A DNA stretch of 52,052 bases, taken from NCBI RefSeq assembly GCF_947499945.1, contig NZ_CANMQD010000010.1:1-52052 (forward strand), written 5' to 3'. The DNA comes from an uncultured Sulfitobacter sp. Its GTDB lineage: Bacteria; Pseudomonadota; Alphaproteobacteria; Rhodobacterales; Rhodobacteraceae. Positions 8,766-16,806 of this stretch are shown one piece after another. Made by a program: the position numbers and the translations under genes. Every line of letters begins with the position of its first letter. The stretch's first letter is position 1. Below the pieces are notes generated by a model. The model saw only the letters and a program-made list of their open reading frames with translations, was not told where the DNA came from and made no database searches.

Positions 8766-9764
8766 CTATTTCACAAATCGGTCTTTGAGGAAGACGTCCA
8801 AGGCACCGCGTAAGCTGGCTTCGGACAGGTTTTCCTCGAACTCAAGCAGGAACTTGCGGCCTTTCTTGCGCGCAGTGATCCCCTTCTCCCCTGCAGAGCG
8901 GCGATAGGTCTGCTCATCCGTCTTACCCGGTGGTTTCACCTTTGGCGCTTCGGCAGCTTGACGCAACTGCTTGACCACATCCACCGGGTCCACAAAAGGC
9001 CCGCGGCCATTGCGCGCCGTTTGTTGCTGCGCCTCAAGGCGGACGGCCTGTGCCAGAACAGGCGTGGCAGTGACTGATCGCGCCAACAACGGCTTAAGGT
9101 CACGGGCGTGACGTTCTTTCAGATCGCGAATAGACGGGAAAGCCGCCACGACCTGCTGAGGCAAAGAGGCCAAAGCAAGGTAGCGCGACAGCCATGGCTG
9201 GCTCACTTCCAGTCGCTCTGCCATCGCCTTCTGCTTACCACCATAATACCGCGCAATGGCGTCAGCGTAGTCAATGGCACGCTCGTAATCGCTGATATCC
9301 TCGCGCTCGCGGTTCTCGATATCGGCTAGGCGGAAAGCCTCTTCATCCGACATCTCGCGCGGCTCTATCAGGTACTTAAATTGGGTGTAGTTATTCGCGC
9401 GCAGCCAGCTCACAGCGAAATGGCGACGCGCACCACAGATTACTTCATATTTGTAATCCGGGTCATCAATCGGCCGCACGACAGCAGCGAATTCCTGACG
9501 GCCTTGCGCCTTGATCCCGTCGATCAGGTCGCGACAGTTCTCCTCGTTCAGCAGCGTATATTCGCGATTATGGCGTTCCCACATACGACACTCGGACGGG
9601 TCCACCCAACGCAGTGTTTTCTCTTCCAACTCGCCAGACATGCGGTCGCTGATCGTCGTTGAGCGTTTGAGAAACCGTGCAGATTCACGGCCACTTGTTG
9701 GCGTACTTGGCCCGTCCAGATCGCTCAGCACATCGTCAAAAATCGCGTCATGTTTTTTGCTCAT
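8766..9764 (-). CDS. parB: ParB, plasmid partition protein
   Basis: 332 residues. Centromere-binding partner of ParA, loading on parS to segregate the plasmid. The ParB/sulfiredoxin-type N-domain carries the CTP/DNA-clamp signature ICGARRHFAVSWL near residue 107 and the ENREREDISDYERA segment; a helix-turn-helix follows (QKAMAERLEVSQPWLSRYLALASLP). The C-terminus is basic. The frame is open to 9806, but the ATG at 9764 overlaps the parA stop as ATGA and begins MSKKHDAIFDDVL, the better start. It is the first backbone gene next to the bchO terminator. Chromosomal ParB is excluded by the low similarity of the surrounding motifs and by the adjacent repA. Confidence 0.93.
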   Translation of the reverse strand: MSKKHDAIFDDVLSDLDGPSTPTSGRESARFLKRSTTISDRMSGELEEKTLRWVDPSECRMWERHNREYTLLNEENCRDLIDGIKAQGRQEFAAVVRPIDDPDYKYEVICGARRHFAVSWLRANNYTQFKYLIEPREMSDEEAFRLADIENREREDISDYERAIDYADAIARYYGGKQKAMAERLEVSQPWLSRYLALASLPQQVVAAFPSIRDLKERHARDLKPLLARSVTATPVLAQAVRLEAQQQTARNGRGPFVDPVDVVKQLRQAAEAPKVKPPGKTDEQTYRRSAGEKGITARKKGRKFLLEFEENLSEASLRGALDVFLKDRFVK

Positions 9765-10963
9765 AACAGCCCCTCCTTGCGCAGGCTTTTGTGGTGGCTG
9801 GGCCATGTCTTGCGGATGAGCAACTCAATCTCGCCGTTCACCGCATCCAGATAGGCGCGGCAGCGTTTGTGCGTCTCGGTCCGCGTGGAGGCCCCCGTTA
9901 ACTCATAGACCGTAGCCAGATTGGCGGCGGCGTTGTCGATTTCAGCACTGTCTTTGAGTACCGCATTCAGCATGTCATGCGGGAAAACCGCATCCATCAT
10001 CCGCTTGATTGCCTGATGGGCCGACTTGCTGTCGTTCATCTTTGTCGCGAGAATTTTAATAAAAGCATAATCGCGCGCACCCCCAGCCCTTGCCAATTCG
10101 TTAAGGGTGGCGCCCATCATCTTGAGAAAGTGCGCGGTCGAGCCGAAATCGATGTTATTGGGCGGCGCGGGGATCACAATCGCATTGGCCGCACGCAACA
10201 CTGAAAGCGATAACATGCCAAGGGCAGGGGGTGGATCAAGAAGAATTACGTCGAACTCGTCCTTGATGCTCTCGATTCCTTCGCGGAGTTTATCGAGGAC
10301 AAAGCTGGAATCTCGCGCCATGCGGGCGGCAAACTCGTATTCAGCATCATAAAGACCAAGGTTGGCAGGGATCAGCGCAATACCGGGCCAGTAGGTGCCG
10401 CGCAGGGCATAATGAAGGGTCTTGGGGCCCCCATGACGGAAGAAAGGATAGAGCGTCTCCTCCTCCTCATCGACGTCGATATCAGGGTTGAGGCCAAAGA
10501 CGCTGGTGGTACTGGCCTGACTGTCGCAGTCGATCACACAAACGCGGTATCCTTTGAGCGCGAGATATTGGGCGAGGTGGCAGACCATCGTGGACTTACC
10601 AACGCCGCCTTTGAAATTCTGCACGGCCAAGACCATTGCAGGATCATCACTGGCGCGGTGAGGTACGGTGCCGAACACACGGCGCATCTCGTTGACTTGA
10701 GCAAGACTATAACCTGTGCGCCGCCCTGTATCGGGATCTTTTTCAGGCATAGGCAAGCGACCGTCAGCCTCTGCATCGCGGATAAGCTTGTCGCTCCGAC
10801 CCACCATGTCAGCGGCCTTTCGGACCGTGAAGCGTAGGTCCAGCGTCTTGCTTGTTCCGGGTGCAAATAATCGGTCCCGCAAGCGATTGATGACAGTAGA
10901 GGCCCGCGTTGAAAGCTGGTCAAGCTCGGCCAATGTGACGGGGGGAAGTACAGGCTGCTCCAT
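9761..10963 (-). CDS. parA: ParA, type Ia plasmid partition ATPase
   Basis: 400 residues. Walker-type ParA ATPase that moves plasmid copies over the nucleoid. A long N-terminal region (residues 1-108) contains a MerR-like helix-turn-helix (FTVRKAADMVGRSDKLIRDAE, residues 45-65), the mark of type Ia ParA proteins, which also repress their own operon. The deviant Walker A NFKGGVGKST is at residues 116-125, VIDCDSQAS near 143, and the switch DVILLDPPPALGML near 235. Transcribed divergently from repA across the origin; a palindrome at 10978-10996 directly upstream is a likely operator. Confidence 0.95.
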   Translation of the reverse strand: MEQPVLPPVTLAELDQLSTRASTVINRLRDRLFAPGTSKTLDLRFTVRKAADMVGRSDKLIRDAEADGRLPMPEKDPDTGRRTGYSLAQVNEMRRVFGTVPHRASDDPAMVLAVQNFKGGVGKSTMVCHLAQYLALKGYRVCVIDCDSQASTTSVFGLNPDIDVDEEEETLYPFFRHGGPKTLHYALRGTYWPGIALIPANLGLYDAEYEFAARMARDSSFVLDKLREGIESIKDEFDVILLDPPPALGMLSLSVLRAANAIVIPAPPNNIDFGSTAHFLKMMGATLNELARAGGARDYAFIKILATKMNDSKSAHQAIKRMMDAVFPHDMLNAVLKDSAEIDNAAANLATVYELTGASTRTETHKRCRAYLDAVNGEIELLIRKTWPSHHKSLRKEGLL

Positions 10964-10977
10964 GAGTTCCTCATGTT

Positions 10978-10996
10978 ATGATTATATGCGAATCAT
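10978..10996. promoter_or_regulatory. Palindrome upstream of parA, candidate par operator or parS
   Basis: ATGATT - 7 bases - AATCAT, a perfect six-base inverted repeat 14 bases upstream of the parA ATG. Type Ia ParA proteins repress their own operon through a site here, so an operator is the first guess; a ParB-binding centromere is the alternative. A second perfect palindrome, GCCTAGGC, follows at 11002-11009. Confidence 0.5.
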
Positions 10997-11296
10997 GAAC
11001 TGCCTAGGCCAAATGCTCAAGTGTGAATATTTGGAGGTTTACCCGAAAAAGTTGGAAATTCGTCAGCATTGATGAGAGGAGTGGAAAAAGCATCGCAATA
11101 TGCCGCGATATCTTCGTGTAACAGCCTGTCATTGGCGCTCACACCCAAAAAGTAAGTTTAATCATATGGGTGAGTCCCAAACCGTCAATTCATCTAATAA
11201 ACCTAAAAAGAAAAACCTCTTTGTGTTCTTCCTTCGGAGTCTTCTCTGTTCATAGCACGCACCCCTAGTGAAATAAGGGAATATTAGTCTCTAAAC

Positions 11297-11503
11297 TTAC
11301 GTATTGGGGCTGGTTGACTTACGAATTGGGAGGTCTGGCAATACGTCTTGGGGTGGCTGTTCTTACGTTTTGGGGTGCAATTTAATCCTTACATATCGGG
11401 TGTTAATGTACGGGTGCTGTGCAGAGTGAAAAAAAGCGGTAAAATACAGTGTGATGCGAATCGGGACCTCAAAATCGGATCTTTCTAACCTTACTTTTCG
11501 GGT
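11297..11503 (+). repeat. Iteron array of the plasmid origin
   Basis: Four copies of a 13-mer, consensus TTACGTWTTGGGG, start at 11297, 11319, 11341 and 11363, exactly 22 bases apart (about two helical turns, so all on one face). Three looser copies ending in CGGGT follow at 11389-11401, 11403-11415 and 11491-11503, and one inverted copy lies upstream at 11142-11156. Regularly phased direct repeats before a Rep_3-like initiator gene are the binding sites for that initiator and set copy number in known iteron plasmids. Confidence 0.85.
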
Positions 11504-11515
11504 GACTACCCAATG

Positions 11516-11531
11516 ATTGCCCATGGGCAAT
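11516..11531. promoter_or_regulatory. 16-bp perfect palindrome at the repA leader, candidate parS/operator copy 2
   Basis: ATTGCCCATGGGCAAT is a perfect 16-bp palindrome. Its inner 14 bases differ at one position from 8749-8762 on the far side of parAB. It lies between the last iteron and the chosen repA start, so it could serve as centromere or as repA operator. It also contains an ATG (11523) in the repA frame, which makes the repA start uncertain. Confidence 0.5.
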
Positions 11532-11591
11532 TTTCTTGATACCTTACGCGCAACAGACTACAAAAGTAAGAATAAACGTGTAAGCGAGCAG

Positions 11592-12623
11592 ATGGCAACC
11601 AAACCCTACCGCACCATAACGGCGCGCCCCAATGCTGAAAGCCTGGTGAAACCAGGTGAGTTGGTGGACCTTGTGGAGGTCACGCCACTGACGCTGGCTG
11701 ATCGCCGCATCTATAACCAACTCTTGGAAAACGCATGGGATGCCATCGACAAGCCTGTGACCCACGTCATTGCCAAAGCTGAGTTGCGGGGCTCACACAA
11801 CTCCAATGACCGTGTGGGTGAATCGATTGAGCGGCTTATGGGCTCCATCGTCAAAGTGAAGGTGAAGCGCGACGGCGAGGATGCGATTGAACGGGTGCAG
11901 CTTCTGGGCGGCAACATCGAGACGACGCGCCGCGATGGTCTGCTGGAATATGAAATCCCCACGAGGCTCCGGCGCATTATCAAGGACAGCACCGTGTTTG
12001 CCCGCCTCCAACGCGAAGTGATGTTCGCGCTTAGCTCGAAATACGCGTTGACGCTCTATGAGATGATCCAGAAACGCGGCAACCTGCGCTGGAAGTCTGA
12101 TGAGAAATTCAGCGTTGATGATCTACGTGGTATCCTTGGGGTGCCTAAGGGCAAGCTGACCTCGTGGTCCAACCTCAAACTGCGCGCGATTGATCCTGCC
12201 GTGGCCGAGGTCTGTGCGCTCAGCGATTATGTGGTCGAGGTCGTGCCGATCAAGACGGGCAGGCGGGTCACCCATGTCGAGCTGCGCTGGTGGCGCAAAG
12301 ATGCGAAATCAGAAGCTGAAGTAGAGCGGGAACTGACCTTTTCCAAAGTGGGGCGCAAGGCGCGTACCCAAGAGCGGACAGAGACCGTCCGCGAGGAGCC
12401 ACGCGCTTATGCCCAGCGACCGCGGCCTGTCTGGCTTGAGACTCGCGGGGCAGCGTTGCGGCCCGATACCTACGAGACAGCACGCCTGCGCTACCCTGGG
12501 TTCGACATTTATCATGTGGAGGGGGAGTGGCGCGATTGGGCCAAGGGCAAGGACGCGCCGCGTGATCCTGACCGCGCATTCTTGGCGTTCTTCAAGGCAT
12601 TTGCCGAGGCCAACCCGATCTAG
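11592..12623 (+). CDS. repA: Plasmid replication initiator, Rep_3-like (RepA)
   Basis: 343 residues from the ATG at 11592. The winged-helix initiator character shows in LVEVTPLTLADRRIYNQLLENAW (residues 25-47) and FALSSKYALTLYEMIQKRGNLRWKSDEKFSVDDLRGILG (about residues 140-180), which resemble the two winged-helix domains of iteron-binding Rep proteins. The C-terminal third is basic and less conserved. The frame is open to TTG 11517 and ATG 11523, but those lie in the palindrome; inverted half-iterons (CTTACG at 11543, AAAAGTAAG at 11562) also fall before 11592, as expected of an autoregulatory leader. The Rhodobacterales replicon group cannot be assigned by eye. Converges on hemE with 18 bases between stops. 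Confidence 0.85.
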   Translation: MATKPYRTITARPNAESLVKPGELVDLVEVTPLTLADRRIYNQLLENAWDAIDKPVTHVIAKAELRGSHNSNDRVGESIERLMGSIVKVKVKRDGEDAIERVQLLGGNIETTRRDGLLEYEIPTRLRRIIKDSTVFARLQREVMFALSSKYALTLYEMIQKRGNLRWKSDEKFSVDDLRGILGVPKGKLTSWSNLKLRAIDPAVAEVCALSDYVVEVVPIKTGRRVTHVELRWWRKDAKSEAEVERELTFSKVGRKARTQERTETVREEPRAYAQRPRPVWLETRGAALRPDTYETARLRYPGFDIYHVEGEWRDWAKGKDAPRDPDRAFLAFFKAFAEANPI

Positions 12624-12641
12624 GGGCCGGCCTCGTAGAGA

Positions 12642-13676
12642 CTATCCGTTGCGCACAGTGTCGATCATAAGCTGAACATTTTCGGGGTCGGCGTCTGGTG
12701 TGATGCCATGGCCAAGGTTGAAGATGTGCGGTCCTTTGGAGAAGGCTTTGACCGTGCGGCGTGTCTCGGAAACAAGTGCGTCACCCCCCGACACCATATG
12801 CGACGACTTCAGGTTGCCCTGAACACATCCGCCTGTTTGCACGTGCTCGGCGGCCCATTCGGCAGTCACACCATCATCCACAGCGATACAGTCGGCACCT
12901 GTGGCAGCATGCGCTCCCACATACCGCTCACCGGCGCCGCGCGGGAAGGCGATGATCGGCACGCCGGGGTGCTTTTCCTTGAGTGCTGCTGTAATTCTTG
13001 CCATCGGCTTGATCGAATAATCCATGAAATCATCGCCTTGCAGAGACCCTGCCCAGCTATCAAAGATTTTGACGACTTCGGCACCAGCCTCAATTTGCTT
13101 TGACATATAGTGAATTGTGGCCTCAGTGATGCGGTCCATCAGGCTGTCGAACACGGCGCGGTTCTCGGTCTTAAGTTTGTGTGCTGGCCCTTGATCCGGC
13201 GTCCCTTGGCCTGCGATCATATAGGTGGCGACAGTCCATGGTGCTCCTGCAAATCCAATCAATGTTGTTTCAGCAGGCAGTTCCTTGGACAGGATTTTCA
13301 CAGTCTCATAGATGGGGGAGAGGTGATCGTGGATCGCATCCGCTGGCACGAGTTTGTCCAGTTCCGCCTGAGTTGTGATCGTGGACAGGCGCGGCCCTTC
13401 GCCCGTCACAAACCACAGGTCCGCACCCAACGCTTGGGGGACCAGCAGGATATCGGCGAAGAGAATGGCAGCATCAAATCCATAGCGGCGGATCGGCTGG
13501 AGCGTAACTTCGGCAGCGAGTTCGGGATTGTAGCAAAGCTTCAGAAAATCACCTGCTTGGGCGCGGGTGGCGCGGTACTCGGGCAAATAGCGGCCCGCCT
13601 GACGCATCATCCATATCGGCGGTGTCGGGAGCGTTTCACCGGCGAGGGCGCGAAGTATTGTTTTCTGGCTTGTCAT
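12642..13676 (-). CDS. hemE: HemE, uroporphyrinogen decarboxylase
   Basis: 344 residues, normal length. Decarboxylates the four acetate side chains of uroporphyrinogen III to give coproporphyrinogen III in the trunk shared by heme and bacteriochlorophyll. The family signature [20 protein letters not shown] is at residues 19-38, and [18 protein letters not shown] near 142. Its promoter faces hemC across a 101-base gap with one PpsR operator. It ends 18 bases from the repA stop with no terminator visible. The chromosome must presumably carry its own copy for heme, so this one is likely a dedicated or duplicate supply gene (inference). Confidence 0.96.
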   Translation of the reverse strand: MTSQKTILRALAGETLPTPPIWMMRQAGRYLPEYRATRAQAGDFLKLCYNPELAAEVTLQPIRRYGFDAAILFADILLVPQALGADLWFVTGEGPRLSTITTQAELDKLVPADAIHDHLSPIYETVKILSKELPAETTLIGFAGAPWTVATYMIAGQGTPDQGPAHKLKTENRAVFDSLMDRITEATIHYMSKQIEAGAEVVKIFDSWAGSLQGDDFMDYSIKPMARITAALKEKHPGVPIIAFPRGAGERYVGAHAATGADCIAVDDGVTAEWAAEHVQTGGCVQGNLKSSHMVSGGDALVSETRRTVKAFSKGPHIFNLGHGITPDADPENVQLMIDTVRNG

Positions 13677-13743
13677 ATGTTGTCTCTATCACTGAATTTG
13701 GTTGCCTGCACCTTGCGTCAAAACACATGCAAGATACAAGAGT

Positions 13744-13761
13744 TGTCAGGTTTAGTTTACA
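13744..13761. promoter_or_regulatory. PpsR operator between hemE and hemC
   Basis: TGT-N12-ACA with interior CAGGTTTAGTTT, in the 101-base divergent gap. It ends 16 bases before the hemC ATG, so PpsR bound here would block hemC directly; it lies about 70 bases from the hemE start. It suggests that two tetrapyrrole trunk genes are under photosynthesis control. Confidence 0.72.
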
Positions 13762-13777
13762 CCGTTAGAGATGACTT

Positions 13778-14722
13778 ATGACATTGAAATTACCCACTCC
13801 CGCCCAACCGCTGATGATCGGCACCCGTGGATCGCCTTTGGCCCTGGCCCAAGCGCATGAGACACGCGAGCGTCTGGCAAAGGCGTTTGATCTGCCGTTC
13901 GAAGCATTTACGATTGTTGTGATCAAAACGACTGGTGACAAGATCATCGACCGCCCGTTGAAAGAGATTGGCGGGAAGGGGTTGTTCACCCGCGAGATCG
14001 AGGCCGACATGCTCAGCCACAAGATTGATATCGCTGTACATTCCATGAAAGACATGCCGACGCTCCAGCCAGAGGGGCTGATCCTCGATACCTATCTGCC
14101 GCGTGAAGACGTGCGCGATGCGTTTATCTCTCCAACGGCAAAGTCTTTGGCTGATCTGCCCGCAGGAACTGTTGTCGGCACCTCCAGCCTGCGCCGCCGT
14201 GCGCAGCTGATGCTCAAACGCTCGGATCTGGAAGTGGTCGAATTCCGCGGCAACTTGCAAACCCGTTTGATGAAGCTGGACCAAGGAGTTGCCGCCGCAA
14301 CCTTCCTCGCCATGGCGGGCCTGCGCCGTCTCAAGATGGACGATGTTCCCCATACCGCAATTGAAACCGATGTGATGCTGCCCGCCGTTGCCCAAGGGGC
14401 GATCGGCATCGAGCGGCGCATCGAAGACACCAACGTCGCCGAAATGTTGGAGGCGATCCATCACATTCCAACGGGTCAGCGCCTTGCGGCGGAACGGTCC
14501 TTCCTGCTGGAGCTTGACGGCTCTTGCGAGACACCGATTGCGGGTCTGGCGGAACTTGACGGCGGCACGCTGCATTTGCGCGGTGAAGTATTGCGGCCCG
14601 ACGGGTCCGAGGCCCTGAATGACGCGATGAGCTGTCCTATTGAGGATGGAGTACAAGCCGGCAAAGAGATGGCGCAAAAGCTGCTTTCGCAAGCAGGGCC
14701 GGATTTCTTCGACTGGCGCTAA
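13778..14722 (+). CDS. hemC: HemC, porphobilinogen deaminase (hydroxymethylbilane synthase)
   Basis: 314 residues. Polymerises four porphobilinogens into hydroxymethylbilane on a dipyrromethane cofactor. IGTRGSPLALAQAHE at residues 11-25, the substrate/cofactor segment KDMPTLQPEGL with GTSSLRRRAQLML near residue 130, and the cofactor-binding cysteine in ELDGSCETPIAG near residue 248 are all present, so it looks active. Divergent from hemE with a PpsR site between. Followed by a plus-strand terminator at 14775-14799; hemA converges from the other side. Confidence 0.96.
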   Translation: MTLKLPTPAQPLMIGTRGSPLALAQAHETRERLAKAFDLPFEAFTIVVIKTTGDKIIDRPLKEIGGKGLFTREIEADMLSHKIDIAVHSMKDMPTLQPEGLILDTYLPREDVRDAFISPTAKSLADLPAGTVVGTSSLRRRAQLMLKRSDLEVVEFRGNLQTRLMKLDQGVAAATFLAMAGLRRLKMDDVPHTAIETDVMLPAVAQGAIGIERRIEDTNVAEMLEAIHHIPTGQRLAAERSFLLELDGSCETPIAGLAELDGGTLHLRGEVLRPDGSEALNDAMSCPIEDGVQAGKEMAQKLLSQAGPDFFDWR

Positions 14723-14723
14723 G

Positions 14724-14755
14724 AAAAAACTGCCGACCCTGTTATCAGGATCGGC
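14724..14755 (-). terminator. Intrinsic terminator for the bchF-hemA superoperon
   Basis: On the minus strand GCCGATCCTG - ATAA - CAGGGTCGGC forms a ten-pair stem with one G-T wobble, followed by AG and six T (plus-strand A run 14724-14729). It lies just past the hemA stop and is polar for minus-strand transcripts. Confidence 0.8.
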
Positions 14756-14774
14756 GGCATCAATTTTGAGAAAC

Positions 14775-14799
14775 GGCCCGCATCACGCGGGCCTTTTTT
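14775..14799 (+). terminator. Intrinsic terminator for hemC
   Basis: GGCCCGC (14775-14781), a 5-base loop, GCGGGCC (14787-14793) and six T (14794-14799). A textbook plus-strand terminator 52 bases after the hemC stop. Together with 14724-14755 it makes two opposite, separately polar terminators in one convergent gap. Confidence 0.88.
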
Positions 14800-14801
14800 A
14801 T

Positions 14802-16016
14802 TTAAGCTACCGCGTGGCTCACGGCGCACTGCTTCCACAAGTGGCTGAGCGCATTGACCAGATGCTCGATATCCGCATCTGTGTGCAGAGGGGAGGGGGT
14901 AAAGCGCAACCGCTCGGTCCCTTTTGGCACAGTAGGATAGTTGATTGGTTGCACATAGATATCCCATTCATTCATCAGATAATCGGCCAACATGCGAGTT
15001 TTCACCGGATCCTTGATCATCACAGGCACGATATGGCTGTCGTTCATCAAATGCGGGATGCCAGCGCGGTCGAGACGCTCACGCAGTTTTGCGACTTGCA
15101 CCTGATGGCGCGTCCGCTCGTCTTGCGATGTCTTGAGATGCATGATGGAGGCACGCGCCGCCGCCGCAATGGCGGGGGGTAGGGCGGTGGTAAAGATAAA
15201 GCCGGAGGCGAAGCTGCGGATGAAATCGCACAGAGCGACAGAGCCGGTGATATACCCGCCGACAACCCCAAATGCTTTGCCAAGTGTGCCTTCAATCAGA
15301 GTGATACGATCGGCCAGACCTTCACGCTCGGAAATGCCACCACCGCGCGGACCGTAGAGGCCGACGCCATGCACTTCGTCGAGATAGCTCATCGCGCCAT
15401 ATTTTTCGCAGACTTCGACAATTTCGCGCATCGGGCAGATGTCGCCATCCATCGAATAGACAGATTCGAATGCCACAATCTTCGGAACGTTCGCGGGCAA
15501 GGCGGCCAGCTTGGCTTCAAGATCGGCCACATCGTTATGCTTCCACAAAACCTTCTTGGCCTTGGAGTGGCGGATGCCTTCGATCATGCTGGCGTGGTTG
15601 CCGCTATCGCTCAGGATCACGCAATTCTCCAGACGTGAGCCGAGGCAGGATAGGGCCGCCCAGTTGGAGACATAGCCGGAAGTGAACAGCAGCGCCGCCT
15701 CCTTGCCATGTAAATCAGCCAGCTCGGCCTCAAGCAAAAGGTGGTCGTGGTTCGTGCCGGAAATGTTGCGCGTACCGCCTGCACCTGTGCCCGTGCGCTG
15801 GACCGCTTCACACATGGCGGCGATGGTCAGGGGGTTTTGACCCATGCCGAGATAGTCATTGGAACACCAAACCGTCACATCGCGCTTTTCGCCGTCAACG
15901 TGATTAGACGCGTGCGGAAATTTCCCAGCCTTGCGTTCGAGTTCGGCAAAATAGCGGTAGTTGCCATCGGATTTAAGCTGGTCAATCTGTTCGTTAAATA
16001 GCGCGTCAAAGTTCAT
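14802..16016 (-). CDS. hemA: HemA, 5-aminolevulinate synthase
   Basis: 404 residues. Pyridoxal-phosphate enzyme joining succinyl-CoA and glycine to 5-aminolevulinate (Shemin pathway), first step of tetrapyrrole synthesis. [13 protein letters not shown] near residue 48, [17 protein letters not shown] near 75, [12 protein letters not shown] near 210 and the PLP lysine in [15 protein letters not shown] near 246 are intact. The ATG at 16016 ([10 protein letters not shown]) is used; the frame is open to 16076 but there it reads the puhE end. It overlaps puhE by 11 bases and closes the superoperon before its terminator. Rhodobacter has two isozymes (HemA, HemT); this is the one placed with puh genes. 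Confidence 0.96.
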   Translation of the reverse strand: MNFDALFNEQIDQLKSDGNYRYFAELERKAGKFPHASNHVDGEKRDVTVWCSNDYLGMGQNPLTIAAMCEAVQRTGTGAGGTRNISGTNHDHLLLEAELADLHGKEAALLFTSGYVSNWAALSCLGSRLENCVILSDSGNHASMIEGIRHSKAKKVLWKHNDVADLEAKLAALPANVPKIVAFESVYSMDGDICPMREIVEVCEKYGAMSYLDEVHGVGLYGPRGGGISEREGLADRITLIEGTLGKAFGVVGGYITGSVALCDFIRSFASGFIFTTALPPAIAAAARASIMHLKTSQDERTRHQVQVAKLRERLDRAGIPHLMNDSHIVPVMIKDPVKTRMLADYLMNEWDIYVQPINYPTVPKGTERLRFTPSPLHTDADIEHLVNALSHLWKQCAVSHAVA

Positions 16017-16806
16017 TGGTTTGGTCCTGTCTTGAAGTCGCGGAGTCGGGCAGCATCCAGCGCCAGAGCTTGGCATCGGGCAGGGGTACCACCATCAACC
16101 AATGCTCAAGTGCGGCAAGAACCGCGAGCGCTGTAAGCAAAGAGAAGCCGACCGTTGTGGCTTGAGTTTCGGCAGTGATGAGACGCTCAGCAAAGCAAAC
16201 TGCCGTAACGCTCAGGAAAGTGACACCAATCGGGAAGGCCATCGTGATCGGCCCTTGGCGGAAGTATGATTTGATATGGTCGAGGGGGGTTGGCACGAAT
16301 TCAGTGTTGATCCGAGGCACCCCGAAAAAGAGATTAAGCTTGGCCGAGATCCGCGCAACAAAGAGGATTACATAGGTCCAGAAGCCTACGGTATTTTCTG
16401 CATGTGCGGAGATCATGGCAACGGCGAGCAGGGCTGCGACAAGCAGAAGTTCATGGCGCGAGATTGTATCCCATGCGCGGGCAAAACGGGCGTGGCCTGT
16501 GAGTGTGTCGGGGCAGGGGCGGCGTTCGGGTCCCGTGATGATGCCCGACAAAAATGCCAACTCAATCCAGCCCCAGATGAGCAGCACAGAGACAAACGCA
16601 AGATAAGCATTGGCAACTGTCATCGCTTGGGAGCTGATCCACAGACCCGCGAACCCCAGTGCAAACAGCGGTACGGACAAAAACACATTGCGTCCATGCG
16701 CCACCTGATCACCGGCATCGGCCCGCCGCACCACAAGCAGAATTGCACCGGTGAAGAACCACCAGGCAAAAAGTGCTATTGCTGCGGCGGACCATGCGGA
16801 TGTCAT
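16006..16806 (-). CDS. puhE: PuhE, photosynthetic complex assembly protein 2 (DUF3623-like)
   Basis: 266 residues with about seven hydrophobic membrane segments (for example near residues 4-24, 40-60, 62-82 and 115-135). PuhE is an inner-membrane factor affecting assembly or amount of the LH1-RC core in Rhodobacter; the mechanism is not established. [13 protein letters not shown] text ([22 protein letters not shown], about residues 165-186) is typical of the family. The ATG at 16806 overlaps the acsF stop by one base, and the gene runs 11 bases into hemA. Confidence 0.88.
   Translation of the reverse strand: MTSAWSAAAIALFAWWFFTGAILLVVRRADAGDQVAHGRNVFLSVPLFALGFAGLWISSQAMTVANAYLAFVSVLLIWGWIELAFLSGIITGPERRPCPDTLTGHARFARAWDTISRHELLLVAALLAVAMISAHAENTVGFWTYVILFVARISAKLNLFFGVPRINTEFVPTPLDHIKSYFRQGPITMAFPIGVTFLSVTAVCFAERLITAETQATTVGFSLLTALAVLAALEHWLMVVPLPDAKLWRWMLPDSATSRQDQTNEL

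Larger units (their letters stand above)
10964..11591. other. Probable replication origin between parA and repA
   Basis: The only stretch over 500 bases without a gene. It contains the iteron array (11297-11503), an inverted iteron copy at 11142-11156 (CACCCAAAAAGTAAG), an A+T-rich tract around 11187-11300 that could melt, palindromes at 10978-10996 and 11516-11531, and the promoters of parA and repA. This is the usual composition of an iteron-controlled plasmid origin. I saw no convincing DnaA box. Assignment rests on layout and repeats, not on homology. Confidence 0.75.

Noticed and set aside
10964..11300. CRISPR array or small RNA in the origin gap
   Set aside because: Repeats are 13-mers at 22-base spacing with related, not unique, spacers; this is an iteron pattern. 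No cas genes.
12624..12641. GGCCGGCC palindrome between repA and hemE as terminator
   Set aside because: Only 18 bases, no U-run, no room for a useful stem.
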